In this document: in pieces, positions 26,734-35,850 of the stretch
Layout: every line of letters begins with the position of its first letter
Numbering within the stretch: position 1 is the stretch's first letter
From: an uncultured Campylobacter sp.
Lineage (GTDB): Bacteria; Campylobacterota; Campylobacteria; Campylobacterales; Campylobacteraceae
NCBI RefSeq assembly: GCF_938030145.1
Contig: NZ_CALHGM010000045.1
Coordinates: 1 to 64,000 of the forward strand
DNA length: 64,000 nt
Reading direction: 5' to 3'
Notes under the pieces: generated by a model
The model's input: only the letters and a program-made list of their open reading frames with translations
Told to the model about the DNA's origin: nothing
The model's database searches: none
Translations under genes and position numbers: made by a program

Positions 26734-27057
26734 CTTTCGCCCCAATGAAATTTGAGCGTAATTGTGGCAAAATTCGCTTGAAAAAACGGTTAAATTTTAA
26801 ATCCGTTCTCATTTCTCGAATAAAATTTTACCCGGACTGCGTGAAATTCCGCCGTAAATTTATCCTCTTTTGGCGCACCAGGAGCGATAAGCTCTATCTG
26901 TGTTCACGTCCATGACAGAAATTAGCAGATAGGATTAAATTTGACGGATTGCAAAATTTTGAGTCAAATTTAAAGGCCTAAAGCGAGAGCGCAAAATTTC
27001 AACTATATTTTTAAATTTTATAAACTTTACCGGCTCTGCTAAAATCTAAATTTAACT
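26734..27057. other. Intergenic region, nothing recognised
   Basis: 324 bp, AATT-word-rich, with no ORF worth calling. Confidence 0.5.
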
Positions 27058-27825
27058 CTAGGCATCGCCCTTTTTGTTGCGCTCGGTGATAAATTTAGCT
27101 AATAAATTTATCTCCAATTTGCTTACTTCAAATAACGCTGTGATTTTCTTTTCGGCTAGGTCTAAATTTTTGTTGCAAACGACTTTGAAATATCTGCGCA
27201 GCTCTGCGTAATCATTTGGATCGCTGATCATAAAATTACAAAACAAGCCGTTTTTGCCCTGTAAAAATATCATATCAAAAACACTATCAACGCCCTTGCC
27301 AAAATGAAAAATGATCTGAGGCAAAAGCACCATGCAGATCGTCGCTAAAATTATAAAAACAGATGTCGCTACGGGCAGAACTACAAACATCGCCGCCATG
27401 ATAACGACAAGAAATATTATGCCTGATTTACCGCCGACGCTATCTAGCCCGTAATGTATCGGAAGCGCGTAGGATACTGTTTTGTGAAGCTTTCGTATTT
27501 GACGCGGCGCAATTTCCGCAAAAATGTTACCGTCAATTATCTTGACGATTTTATCATTATAAAAATAGACATAAGCGTTTCTATAGAAATTCATATCGAA
27601 TTTTCTCCTGCCTATGACGAGCAAAAAGCATAATGAAATTTTAAATATATCGGAGTTGCCGCCAAAAAATACGTTTCTTAAAATTCCAAAAGCCATTAAC
27701 GCAAGCATCAAAATAATCGAAATTTTTATGACTTGATTAGTTTCGTCTTTGATGACTAGCGGCTCTTTGTCGTAGTCTCTTGCAAATTTTCTCAGGCTTA
27801 AATTTAACTCATCTTGCATGCTCAT
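27058..27825 (-). CDS. Hypothetical membrane protein
   Basis: 255 residues with two pairs of hydrophobic segments (about 30-48 and 52-68; about 133-150 and 152-172) and cytoplasmic ends. No known family; the layout suggests a small multipass protein with a soluble C-terminal tail (residues 185-255, rich in Lys and Glu). Upstream of the mnmG stop by 59 bp but on the same strand, so possibly cotranscribed with mnmG. Confidence 0.6.
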   Translation of the reverse strand: MSMQDELNLSLRKFARDYDKEPLVIKDETNQVIKISIILMLALMAFGILRNVFFGGNSDIFKISLCFLLVIGRRKFDMNFYRNAYVYFYNDKIVKIIDGNIFAEIAPRQIRKLHKTVSYALPIHYGLDSVGGKSGIIFLVVIMAAMFVVLPVATSVFIILATICMVLLPQIIFHFGKGVDSVFDMIFLQGKNGLFCNFMISDPNDYAELRRYFKVVCNKNLDLAEKKITALFEVSKLEINLLAKFITERNKKGDA

Positions 27826-27883
27826 TCCTATTTTGTTCGCGTAGTCAAATTCTACTACGGCTTTCTCACGCCAGACGCGCAGC

Positions 27884-29758
27884 TTATTTCAAGCCAAAAT
27901 TTTGCTTGATGTAAATGTGCAAAATATCGATCGCAGCGGGCGTTACGCCGCTGATCTCGCTCGCGGCAAAAAGCGTCGGCGGCGCAAAGCGATTTAGCTT
28001 CTGCACGATCTCGTTGCTAAGCCCTCCGATCTTGCTAAAATCGATCTGCGGCGGGATCGCGACGCCCAGCAGCCCCTTCATCCTCTCGACCTCGGCGCGC
28101 TGCATCGCGATGTAGAAATGATACTTGCACTGCGTTAAAATTTCATCCAAAACCTCATCGCTAAAACTCTCAAAATGCGGCACCAGAGCAAGCAAGCTCG
28201 CCTTTGAAAAGCCGCTTTTGGCTACAATTTTTTGCAAGCTGCAGCTTTGCGAAATGGGCTCTGCGCCGATACTTTGTAGCAGGCTAAGCGTCTGTTTCGA
28301 AGGGGTAATCTGCGTTTTTAGCAAAAATTCCATTCCGCTCTGCACATCAAGCTTAAGCTTACGCGCCCGCTCGTAGCTCGCCTCGTCTAAAAGACCGATC
28401 TCGCGGCCGTATTCGCTCAGGCGTAGCACGGCGTTGCCCTCGCGCAGCAGCAGGCGAAATTCCGCACGCGAAGTAAACATTCGGTAAGGCTCGTTCGTGC
28501 CCTTGGTAACCAGATCGTCGATCAAAACGCCGATATACGCCTCATCCCTACGCAAGATCAAAGGCTGCCGCCCGCGCAAATCAAGTACGGCGTTGATGCC
28601 CGCCATCAGCCCCTGCGCCGCGGCCTCCTCGTAGCCGGTGGTGCCGTTGATCTGGCCTGCCAAAAACAGCCCGCGGATCTTTTTAGTCTCGAGGCTGTGT
28701 TTAAGTTCGGTAGGATCGATGAAATCGTACTCGATCGCATAGCCCGGGCGGACGATTTTAGCATTTTCAAAGCCTTTGATCGTGCGCAAAAACGCAATCT
28801 GCACGTCGTAAGGAAGGCTCGTAGAAAGCCCGTTTACGTAATACTCCGTGGCCTCGCGCGTCTGCGGCTCGACGAAAACGTGGTGGCGGTCGCGATTTGG
28901 AAATTCATAAATTTTTGTCTCGATGCTCGGGCAGTAGCGCGGGCCGGTGCTTGAAATTTGCCCCGTAAACATCGGCGCGCGGGCGAAATTTTCGCGGATG
29001 ATCTCATGCGTGCGCTCGTTCGTATAAGCGATGAAGCAAGCAAGCTGCTTCGGCGCAAAATTTTTGCTGCGAAAGCTGAAAGGGCGCGGATCGGCGTCGC
29101 CGTCTTGGCGCTCAAGCACGCTAAAATCGATCGTCTTAGCATCGATCCTCGGGCAGGTGCCCGTCTTTAGCCGCCCCATTTGCAAACCCAGGCTTCGCAG
29201 CGATTCGGCTAGCTCGACGCTCGCCAGCTCGCCCACGCGCCCCGCTTGTAGCTTGTTCTCGCCTACGTGAATTAGTCCGTTTAAAAAGGTGCCTGCGGTG
29301 ATTATCAGATGCTCGGTCTCATAAACGTTGCCAAGATGGGTTTTAACGCCGCAAATGCACGGCTCGCCGCCTTGCTCGCAGGTTAAAATTTCACTCGCGA
29401 TCTCCTGGCTTACATCCAGCCCCTGCGTGTTTAGCAGCAAATTTCGCATGTAGATGCGGTATTCATCCATATCGATCTGAGCGCGCGAGCCTCGCACGGC
29501 GGGACCCTTACTCTCGTTTAAAATTCTAAACTGCAGCCCGCACGCATCCGCCGCAAGCCCCATCTGACCGCCCAGAGCGTCGATCTCCTTTACCAGATGT
29601 CCCTTCGCAAGGCCGCCTATTGCAGGGTTACAGCTCGCAGCGCCGATCTGCTCGGCTAAGATCGTAATTAGCAGCGTCTTTGCGCCCATTTTTGCGGCGG
29701 CTAAGCTCGCCTCGATACCAGCGTGCCCGCCACCCACAACGATAACGTCGTATTTCAT
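27884..29758 (-). CDS. mnmG: tRNA uridine-5-carboxymethylaminomethyl modification enzyme MnmG
   Basis: 624 residues. With MnmE it installs the cmnm5 group at wobble uridine 34. The FAD dinucleotide motif is VIVVGGGHAGIEASLAAAKMG at the N-terminus, and the family signatures CNPAIGGLAKGHLVKEIDALGG (residues about 43-64) and GQINGTTGYEEAAAQG are intact. The C-terminal helical domain that contacts tRNA is complete. Confidence 0.97.
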   Translation of the reverse strand: MKYDVIVVGGGHAGIEASLAAAKMGAKTLLITILAEQIGAASCNPAIGGLAKGHLVKEIDALGGQMGLAADACGLQFRILNESKGPAVRGSRAQIDMDEYRIYMRNLLLNTQGLDVSQEIASEILTCEQGGEPCICGVKTHLGNVYETEHLIITAGTFLNGLIHVGENKLQAGRVGELASVELAESLRSLGLQMGRLKTGTCPRIDAKTIDFSVLERQDGDADPRPFSFRSKNFAPKQLACFIAYTNERTHEIIRENFARAPMFTGQISSTGPRYCPSIETKIYEFPNRDRHHVFVEPQTREATEYYVNGLSTSLPYDVQIAFLRTIKGFENAKIVRPGYAIEYDFIDPTELKHSLETKKIRGLFLAGQINGTTGYEEAAAQGLMAGINAVLDLRGRQPLILRRDEAYIGVLIDDLVTKGTNEPYRMFTSRAEFRLLLREGNAVLRLSEYGREIGLLDEASYERARKLKLDVQSGMEFLLKTQITPSKQTLSLLQSIGAEPISQSCSLQKIVAKSGFSKASLLALVPHFESFSDEVLDEILTQCKYHFYIAMQRAEVERMKGLLGVAIPPQIDFSKIGGLSNEIVQKLNRFAPPTLFAASEISGVTPAAIDILHIYIKQNFGLK

Positions 29759-29963
29759 TTTTTACCTTTAAATTTAAAGCCGCAATTTTAGCCAAAATAA
29801 AATTTCAAAACGATAAATCGCACGCAGATGTCGCAGATGAGCCGTCCGTAAAAGTCGCGGCACAAAATCGGCGAGCAAGGGCGTAAAATTTCGCATAAAA
29901 TTTTTAGCGCAAAATTTCTGCGCCAAAATTTCACGCGCGAGCTTTGCTTTAAATTTCGCATTG

Positions 29964-29969
29964 TATAAT
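29964..29969 (+). promoter_or_regulatory. Putative -10 box of bioB
   Basis: TATAAT preceded by TTG, 30 bp before the bioB start. No clear -35. Confidence 0.5.
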
Positions 29970-29998
29970 TATGCATTTTTTTTCAAAAAGGCTAAGTA

Positions 29999-30988
29999 TT
30001 GATAGACAAATTTTATGTTTCTGAGCTGAAAGATCGCGTGATAGGCGGCTGCGAGATTGCAAAGCAGCAGGCGCTAGAGCTGGCGCGATGCGAGGATTTG
30101 GGCGCGCTTTTTGCGGCGGCGGATGAGATCAGGCGTGCTTTTTGCGGCGATAAATTTAATCTCTGCACGATCATAAACGTAAAATCGGGGCGCTGTAGCG
30201 AGGACTGCAAATACTGCGCGCAGTCGGCGCATTTTGATACGGGCTGCGAGACTTACGGAATTTTGGGCGAGCAGCAGGTGCTAAGCGCCGCGCTTGCGAA
30301 CGAAGCCGAACAGACGCACCGCTTCTCGCTCGTTGCCAGCGGGCGCGGAATTTCTCAAAAAAGCTCCGATCTGAGGGCATACTGCGCGATTTACGAGCGG
30401 CTGCGAAGCGAAACGCGGCTGCATCTGTGCGCCTCGCTGGGAATCGCCTCAAAGCCCGCGCTAGCGCTGCTTAAAGCTAGCGGCGTGCAGACCTATCATC
30501 ACAATCTCGAGACTTCGCGCAAATTTTATCCGCAGATCTGCACGACGCACAGCTACGACGATCGCATCCAAACGATACGAAACTGCCGCGCCGTGGGGCT
30601 TGACGTATGTAGCGGCGGGATTTTCGGGCTGGGCGAGGGCATGGAGGATCGCATCGATATGGCGCTGCAGCTGCGAGAGTTGGGCGTTAGCTCCGTGCCG
30701 ATCAATATCCTGACCCCAATCAAGGGCACTCCGCTGCAAAACGCCGCGCCGTTAGAGCACGATGAAATTTTAAAATCGATCGCGATCTATCGCTTCATCT
30801 TGCCGCGCGCGTATCTGCGCTTCGCAGGCGGCAGGCGGAATTTGGGAGAGCACGTGCGCACGGCGCTTGGATGCGGCATCAACTCGGCGCTTACGGGCAA
30901 TTTCCTAACCACCACCGGCGATAGCATCGCAAGCGATAAGGCGCTTGTGGCGCAGTGCGGATTCGACCTAGCAAAGGGCGCAGACTAG
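29999..30988 (+). CDS. bioB: Biotin synthase
   Basis: 329 residues, a radical-SAM enzyme that inserts sulfur into dethiobiotin. The cluster motif C-x3-C-x2-C is in SGRCSEDCKYCAQSAHF, followed by the conserved YHHNLETS and the C-terminal RFAGGRRNLGEH and GNFLTTTG motifs. Start is TTG, set by the AAAAGGCTA site nine bases upstream; no ATG fits. No other bio genes are nearby. Confidence 0.95.
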   Translation: MIDKFYVSELKDRVIGGCEIAKQQALELARCEDLGALFAAADEIRRAFCGDKFNLCTIINVKSGRCSEDCKYCAQSAHFDTGCETYGILGEQQVLSAALANEAEQTHRFSLVASGRGISQKSSDLRAYCAIYERLRSETRLHLCASLGIASKPALALLKASGVQTYHHNLETSRKFYPQICTTHSYDDRIQTIRNCRAVGLDVCSGGIFGLGEGMEDRIDMALQLRELGVSSVPINILTPIKGTPLQNAAPLEHDEILKSIAIYRFILPRAYLRFAGGRRNLGEHVRTALGCGINSALTGNFLTTTGDSIASDKALVAQCGFDLAKGAD

Positions 30989-31027
30989 CAGCGGTCGGGA
31001 ATTAAAGATAAAATTTAAGAGGCGGCT

Positions 31028-31453
31028 ATGAAGTTAAAATTTTTCCTTGCCTTGGTTTTAGTCGTGTTGCTTGGCGGTTGCTCGCTACTCTCGCAGGGCG
31101 ACGAGGAGGCTCCATTCTTGGCGGACGCGAGCAGATGCGACGTCATAAGCTCGCTAAATAAGGAGCAGTCAAATCGCTGCGCGAAGCGGCAAAAGATTGA
31201 CGCCGAAGTCGCGCGAAAGGCGCAAGAGCAGGCGGTATCGCAAGATACGCTTAATTCATTCAGAGCGGACAGCGCGCAAGCACAGCAAAGAGCGCATGAG
31301 CAATATATCGCCACGCAGCGAAGCCTAATGCAGCAGCAAACACAGCAGCAGATGGAGCAGATGCAGCGGCGGCAAAATATGAGAAATTTACAAAACGAGC
31401 AGAACTGGAACAGGCTACGCAATCTAGAAAATATAAGCAGCGGTAGGATTTAG
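31028..31453 (+). CDS. Putative lipoprotein with Gln-rich coiled coil
   Basis: 141 residues with a lipoprotein signal (LVVLLGGC, cysteine at about residue 18). From residue 50 on the protein is an almost uninterrupted helix of Gln, Arg and Met (MQQQTQQQMEQMQRRQNM). Probably a surface or periplasmic lipoprotein. It lies 40 bp downstream of bioB and is the last chromosomal gene before the prophage. Confidence 0.75.
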   Translation: MKLKFFLALVLVVLLGGCSLLSQGDEEAPFLADASRCDVISSLNKEQSNRCAKRQKIDAEVARKAQEQAVSQDTLNSFRADSAQAQQRAHEQYIATQRSLMQQQTQQQMEQMQRRQNMRNLQNEQNWNRLRNLENISSGRI

Positions 31454-31772
31454 CCGTGAATTTAAAAATTTGATCTAAATTTTAATTCGCGCGACTTTCA
31501 TTCTAGAGCAATTAGCCCAGATAAAAAAATATGATGAAATTTCAACCAAAATACTACAAAATCAAATGAAGTCTTAAATTTCAAGGGCAGGCAGCTAAAT
31601 GCTAGAAAATTTTAATTGATTTTAAGTGATGAAATGGTGACCACAGGAGATTTGATTATAATATGTATATCGCCTAAAATAGGCAATATGTAAATTTTAG
31701 TTATACACTTAATTATACAAAATTTATAATCAGTAAAAAGATAAGTAAAAACGTAACGGACGGGGGATAAAT
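31454..31772. other. Chromosome-prophage junction region
   Basis: 319 bp, AT-rich. It contains the tRNA-3'-end-like sequence at 31635-31655 and a small perfect hairpin (GCCTA-AAA-TAGGC, 31672-31684). The first phage gene ends at 31773. Confidence 0.6.
31635..31655 (-). other. Candidate prophage attachment site (tRNA 3'-end-like)
   Basis: Read on the minus strand, the sequence is TCAAATCTCCT followed by GTGGTCACCA, which looks like a T-arm 3' half, acceptor strand and CCA end of a tRNA. No tRNA body precedes it, and phage DNA begins on that side. This is what remains on one side when a phage integrates into a tRNA gene. One base of the acceptor strand seems missing relative to a standard cloverleaf, so certainty is limited. 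Confidence 0.45.
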
Positions 31773-33380
31773 TTAAATACTTCTTATCGCGCTATTAGGT
31801 TCGTTCATAGCGCTATCGTCGATCGATATTAGCGTGCCGCCCTCTAAGCCCAAGTCGTATTCGACATCGCGCTCATAAAAGCGTCTTTTTGCGTTTTCTT
31901 CGTCCATATCGGCGTCGGAATTTACGCTGACGACTTTTTCATCTGCGCTTTGCTCTTGCATATCCGTATCCTGTGTGTCGCCCGCCTTGCGAAAAGCGCC
32001 GCGTATGTCCTGCACGAGTGCAAAAGCTTTGGAGCCGATAGACAGAGCTCTTAACGCAGTCGTAAGATACAATTGTGATGTCGAAGTAGCACCAGCTGCC
32101 GCAAATCCGCCTATAGACGCTCCTTGTGTCGCTGCAGAGCCTAGACCCGCGGAGCTACCGGCTCCCGCCCAAGAGCTTACGCTCACGCCGTTGTAAAGCT
32201 GGCAGGTTTGATTGGCGCCTGCTGCTCCTGCAACGGCTTGGTTGGTAGCCGTGCTTGCGTTTTGAGCGGCGGCGGTTTGAAAGAAAAAGTCTTTTGCGGC
32301 GGTATAAATCGATCCGATCGCGCCGATCCAACCTACTACGCGTCCAAATTTACTTAGGGACTTATTCCCGCTTAGCATTCCAAGCGTAGCAATAAAACCG
32401 CCGATTGCGCCTGCGATTGCGAGTGTCGCCATTACGCCCGCCAAGGTTACCGCACCGCTACCTGCGATCGCGCCTATCGTAGCCGCCGCGGCAGGACCAT
32501 AAGTGCCTACCGAAACAGCGACGAGGATTGCAGAAACGATGAAAAGTACGGGCGGGATTATTTGTTTGTACCATCCGCCCTTTTTTGTTTTTGTGTGATA
32601 CGCTACCCCGTTATACACGTTCCAGTTTTTTATCCACTTTCTCACGCCTATAACGGGAGCATCGCTATCGGCATAAAAAAGCGGATACGCTTTGCCGTAT
32701 GCTCTCCACGTAATTTTATCTTCTTTTGCGCTATACCAAGCAACGGCATAGTATAAAAGAGCGGTCCCTTCGGATATGTCTAAAACATACCCGCTTGCGT
32801 ATTCGTAGTTTTCTAAACCAAGCGCGGCGGCTAGACCCTCTCCCTTGGCGCGACCCTCGAAGCCATGCGGGTTTTTGGGCGTGTCGGGTAAGGACTTTAC
32901 GTATTCTATTATCTTAGAAGCATTGAATTTCCCGCCCGAATTCTTACAATAAAAAGTAAAATCCGAAATTTTTGTTTTTTTGACCCAAAAATAATCCGTT
33001 ATCTGCCCCTCGCTCGGGCCATTATATGTTTCGGTAGGCTTTTGTTTGCTGAACAGTTGCGAAAGTCCAAGATTATTGCCCCCGTCTCTGGTATAAGGCT
33101 GCACTCCTCCGCTGTTGATATTATATGCTCCGTATTCGGGAGGGATAGGCTTCCAATCTATGTCCCTTGACGTTTCGCTGCTGTCTTTGCAAAAATAAAC
33201 TCGTCCCCATTGTTTGGTATCGATAAAAATTCTCGAAACACGCCCTTTTCGCACTAGCTGCTTATGTAGATACTCATGGGTACGGTTGTATGCAAGCATA
33301 CTCCATATCATCCCGTTTCTGGCGTCTTCTACGAAATTCCACGAGGTCTGTTTAAAAAACGCTGCTGCTTCGGTAGACAT
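31773..33380 (-). CDS. Phage structural protein with glycine/alanine-rich hydrophobic core
   Basis: 535 residues. Residues 1-270 are soluble and aromatic-rich. Residues about 270-345 form several hydrophobic stretches (PPVLFIVSAILVAVSVGTYG, AAATIGAIAGSGAVTLAGV), and the Ala/Gly/Ser-rich part continues to 440, ending in an acidic tail. This layout fits a virion protein that inserts into or crosses the membrane during DNA entry, or a tail-tip protein. It is the last gene of the late operon. No family recognised. Confidence 0.6.
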   Translation of the reverse strand: MSTEAAAFFKQTSWNFVEDARNGMIWSMLAYNRTHEYLHKQLVRKGRVSRIFIDTKQWGRVYFCKDSSETSRDIDWKPIPPEYGAYNINSGGVQPYTRDGGNNLGLSQLFSKQKPTETYNGPSEGQITDYFWVKKTKISDFTFYCKNSGGKFNASKIIEYVKSLPDTPKNPHGFEGRAKGEGLAAALGLENYEYASGYVLDISEGTALLYYAVAWYSAKEDKITWRAYGKAYPLFYADSDAPVIGVRKWIKNWNVYNGVAYHTKTKKGGWYKQIIPPVLFIVSAILVAVSVGTYGPAAAATIGAIAGSGAVTLAGVMATLAIAGAIGGFIATLGMLSGNKSLSKFGRVVGWIGAIGSIYTAAKDFFFQTAAAQNASTATNQAVAGAAGANQTCQLYNGVSVSSWAGAGSSAGLGSAATQGASIGGFAAAGATSTSQLYLTTALRALSIGSKAFALVQDIRGAFRKAGDTQDTDMQEQSADEKVVSVNSDADMDEENAKRRFYERDVEYDLGLEGGTLISIDDSAMNEPNSAIRSI

Positions 33381-33389
33381 TCTTTCTCC

Positions 33390-33971
33390 TTACGGAGTGA
33401 TTTTATCGATCGCGTCAAACATTCTCGTCGTCAGATCCGCAGGCGGCACTAATCCTCCTACCGAATAGCCAAAATTTGCATCCTTTAGCATCGTTGCTTC
33501 TTGCACTCGTAGCTTGTCGTTGTAACTTTCAATCTCGCGCGTAATAGCCTTTTTGCGTTCGCCCTCACTTTCGGTTTGAGCGTTGATAAGCTTTGTGCGC
33601 GCTTCGTTGAATGCGGCTTCTTTGTCCGCTAGGGCAAGCTTTTTCTCCATCAGATCAAGCTCGCGCTCCTTGAGTTTTACATCCGCATCGGCTATTTTTA
33701 CTTGGGCTTCGAGCTGCTGTTTTCGCAGCGGCAACTCCTCGCTTTCGCTTAGAAGCCTTAGGGCTATATCTTGTGAGCTCGTCGTTACGCTTTGCGTCAT
33801 CGAAACGAGGGTGTTGCAAAGCATATCAAATTTCTTATCGTTATGTAGCCCGTAAAGCTGCATGTATTCATCGATCTTAGCGGTAAATTTTTGATACGGC
33901 GTATCAGCCGCCATAGTGTCGCCGAGCACGCGCTTGTAAAGCTCGCTATATGCTTCTTTATAATCAGCCAT
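33390..33971 (-). CDS. Phage coiled-coil protein
   Basis: 193 residues. The central part (about 80-150) is a strong heptad coiled coil rich in Glu, Lys and Leu (VKLKERELDLMEKKLALADK). The C-terminus ends with VPPADLTTRMFDAIDKITP. Ten bases upstream of the 535-aa gene and overlapping the endolysin stop. Probably a structural or tail-associated protein; function unknown. Confidence 0.6.
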   Translation of the reverse strand: MADYKEAYSELYKRVLGDTMAADTPYQKFTAKIDEYMQLYGLHNDKKFDMLCNTLVSMTQSVTTSSQDIALRLLSESEELPLRKQQLEAQVKIADADVKLKERELDLMEKKLALADKEAAFNEARTKLINAQTESEGERKKAITREIESYNDKLRVQEATMLKDANFGYSVGGLVPPADLTTRMFDAIDKITP

Positions 33972-34404
33972 TTTTCAGTCCTTTAATGTAGCCCTCAACC
34001 CTTTTTGGGGTTTGGCGGTAAAGCAAGCTTGCTTTTAAATTTCTTGCCGCTTGTGCGTAATCGCCTGCTTCTATGCAGCCTAAGGTATGACGGAAGCCCA
34101 TAAGCCCCGCAAGCCCTAGCTGATATGCCATTTCGATTAGGGTGTCCTGCACGTTTTGCGGCTTGTCCGCAAGCCACCGCAAACACTGAAAGAGCCGTTT
34201 TTGAAGCTTTTTTAGTTTGAGATTTAAAATTTTATACGCCACCTCTCGGCTCATCGGTTCCGCCTTGCCGCCGTTTAGCTTGAGCTCATCAGGGCTAAGA
34301 GCGGCTACCAAAAAGCCGTATCCTATCGTAGCCTTTCCGAGGCTGTCTTTGTATATGTGATCCCGAAAGCCCTCGTGAGCTTTGATGTTTTCTAGCAGGC
34401 TCAT
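33964..34404 (-). CDS. Endolysin, GH24 phage lysozyme
   Basis: 146 residues from ATG 34404, chosen because GAGGAGGGG lies just before it. It hydrolyses peptidoglycan. The catalytic triad E-x8-D-x5-T is visible as Glu11, Asp20 and Thr26 in AHEGFRDHIYKDSLGKATIG. No secretion signal is seen, so release would need the holin upstream. Overlaps the DUF5675 gene by 4 bp. Confidence 0.92.
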   Translation of the reverse strand: MSLLENIKAHEGFRDHIYKDSLGKATIGYGFLVAALSPDELKLNGGKAEPMSREVAYKILNLKLKKLQKRLFQCLRWLADKPQNVQDTLIEMAYQLGLAGLMGFRHTLGCIEAGDYAQAARNLKASLLYRQTPKRVEGYIKGLKNG

Positions 34405-34820
34405 ATCCCCTCCTCGTTTGTGATCTCTATGAATTCTATGTGTTTGCCTATGCAAATTTCAAAAAACGAATTGTATGCCCGAACGGAGTTTGTAACCCCC
34501 GCAGCGTTGTGTCCGTCGCCTACGAGAATACATCCCGATGTTTCTTGCGGGATATTGCCCGTATGGATCAGAATGTATCTATCTTTCGGCACCAGCTCGT
34601 TATATAGAAGCGGACACATCCGTTTTTGTCTTGAGCTATTGTGCCACTCCATTTGATACCTGCCTGCCGGTATACGCCTATCCTTGCCCCTCTGCGTAGT
34701 ATCGCCGCCTGCCGGCTCTAGGGTGAAGCACTCAAAAAGCCTCTTTCCGTCGTCCGTGATCGTGAGTTTCCCGATCGTTCCGTCGTGAATGTTTTTAAAT
34801 CTATTTATCTTTATCTTCAT
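34401..34820 (-). CDS. DUF5675 family phage protein
   Basis: 139 residues. The family pattern is present: GKLTITDDGKRLFECFTLEP, then RRIPAGRYQM, then ILIHTGNIPQETSGCILVG with nSVRAYN after it. DUF5675 genes are common in lysis cassettes of phages and are thought to be peptidoglycan-related, though the activity is not established. The conserved His, Asp-like positions and Cys are kept. Confidence 0.75.
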   Translation of the reverse strand: MKIKINRFKNIHDGTIGKLTITDDGKRLFECFTLEPAGGDTTQRGKDRRIPAGRYQMEWHNSSRQKRMCPLLYNELVPKDRYILIHTGNIPQETSGCILVGDGHNAAGVTNSVRAYNSFFEICIGKHIEFIEITNEEGI

Positions 34821-35157
34821 ATTCCGATCCTCCGAAATCCGTATCTTTTAAATTTTTAATCTTCTTCGACAAGAAGCTATTTATTTTTGCTCTGACCCAA
34901 TCTGCGCCGAACCAAGCCACCGCTCCGCTAAGAGCTATGCAGGATTTGGGACTGCCGGGCATAAACTCGCTCAGCACCGCGTAGCTCACAAACGCAAACA
35001 GCATCGATGAGCCCACCGCCACGAGCCACGATATGACCTTTTGTCCGCCCGATCCTCGCAGCTTCATATTTCCGCTACCGATCCCCAGCATTGAGCCCAA
35101 AAAGCTTATGATCCCTACAAGTATGTAGTTCCACACTTCTTTATCGATCCCCCACAT
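34801..35157 (-). CDS. Putative holin
   Basis: 118 residues with hydrophobic segments at about 8-26, 40-60 and 70-88 and a charged C-terminal tail (KKIKNLKDTDFGGSEYEDKDK). Size, topology and position between endolysin and spanin genes fit a class I holin that opens the inner membrane for the endolysin. The sequence resembles the LydA-type holin group. Confidence 0.75.
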   Translation of the reverse strand: MWGIDKEVWNYILVGIISFLGSMLGIGSGNMKLRGSGGQKVISWLVAVGSSMLFAFVSYAVLSEFMPGSPKSCIALSGAVAWFGADWVRAKINSFLSKKIKNLKDTDFGGSEYEDKDK

Positions 35158-35494
35158 TCGCGCACTCCTTCAGGAGCGCTTCGCAGGTTTGATAGTATTT
35201 TGCCAGCTCGACCGCGCTTTGCATATTGTCTGGATCAAATTTAGGCTTTGCAGGGAGGCTTACTTTGCACCTTATCGGAATGAAAACGTCTTTATATTCC
35301 GTTCTTGTTATCGGCGCCTGTTTTGCACACCCGCTAAGAGATACGCACAGCGCCAGCCCTATCAGAAAAAGAAAAAATCTGATGATATACTCTCGCTTGT
35401 GCCTAGCTAGCTCTTTTTGGTAGTTTTTATCCATCAAAAATGTTTTCCGCAGAGGCTTTGAATACTGCGGCATATATAGCTGTCCTGTTTTCAT
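35141..35494 (-). CDS. Putative o-spanin (Rz1-like lipoprotein)
   Basis: Lipobox CVSLSGC with a short mature tail containing prolines (VSLPAKPKFDPDNM) and a second cysteine pair. Start 35494 overlaps the upstream stop (ATGA) and has a GGGAG site. ATG 35434 would give a better signal peptide (MDKNYQKELARHKRE then the hydrophobic run) but has no ribosome site. Together with the upstream gene it would fuse inner and outer membranes at lysis. Confidence 0.65.
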   Translation of the reverse strand: MKTGQLYMPQYSKPLRKTFLMDKNYQKELARHKREYIIRFFLFLIGLALCVSLSGCAKQAPITRTEYKDVFIPIRCKVSLPAKPKFDPDNMQSAVELAKYYQTCEALLKECANVGDR

Positions 35495-35850
35495 CTGCCC
35501 ATCTCCCTGAATATTTCCTCATAGAATTTCAGCTTCTTTTCGCATTTTGCGTCCCTTATCGGCACATTTATCGGCTTGTATCTAGTTTCTATCTCTTTTT
35601 TGATGATAGGACCGGCGGCTTTGAGCTTTTCGTTTTGCAGAGCGATCTCTTCAAATTTGGCGTTTTGCAGATCGATCTTTGCGTTGCAAGCCTGCAAATT
35701 CGAGGAGCTTACGAGCTCTTGCGTTTTGGCGAATACTAGGTCTTTGTTCAGCTGCTCGATCTTGTTCTTTAGGCTATGGTTCCACCCCGCCAGCGCAAGG
35801 CTGGTAAGGATCAGCGCGCCGATAATTCCAAGGTAAATTTTAAAACTCAT
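35491..35850 (-). CDS. Putative i-spanin (Rz-like)
   Basis: 119 residues from ATG 35850 (ATG 35862 is also possible). One N-terminal membrane segment (IYLGIIGALILTSLALAGW) is followed by a periplasmic coiled coil (LKNKIEQLNKDLVFAKTQEL), the layout of Rz proteins. Adjacent to the Rz1-like gene with a 4-bp overlap. Confidence 0.7.
   Translation of the reverse strand: MSFKIYLGIIGALILTSLALAGWNHSLKNKIEQLNKDLVFAKTQELVSSSNLQACNAKIDLQNAKFEEIALQNEKLKAAGPIIKKEIETRYKPINVPIRDAKCEKKLKFYEEIFREMGR

Noticed and set aside
31672..31684. Hairpin as terminator of the late operon
   Set aside because: Perfect 5-bp stem only and no T-run in the direction of transcription.
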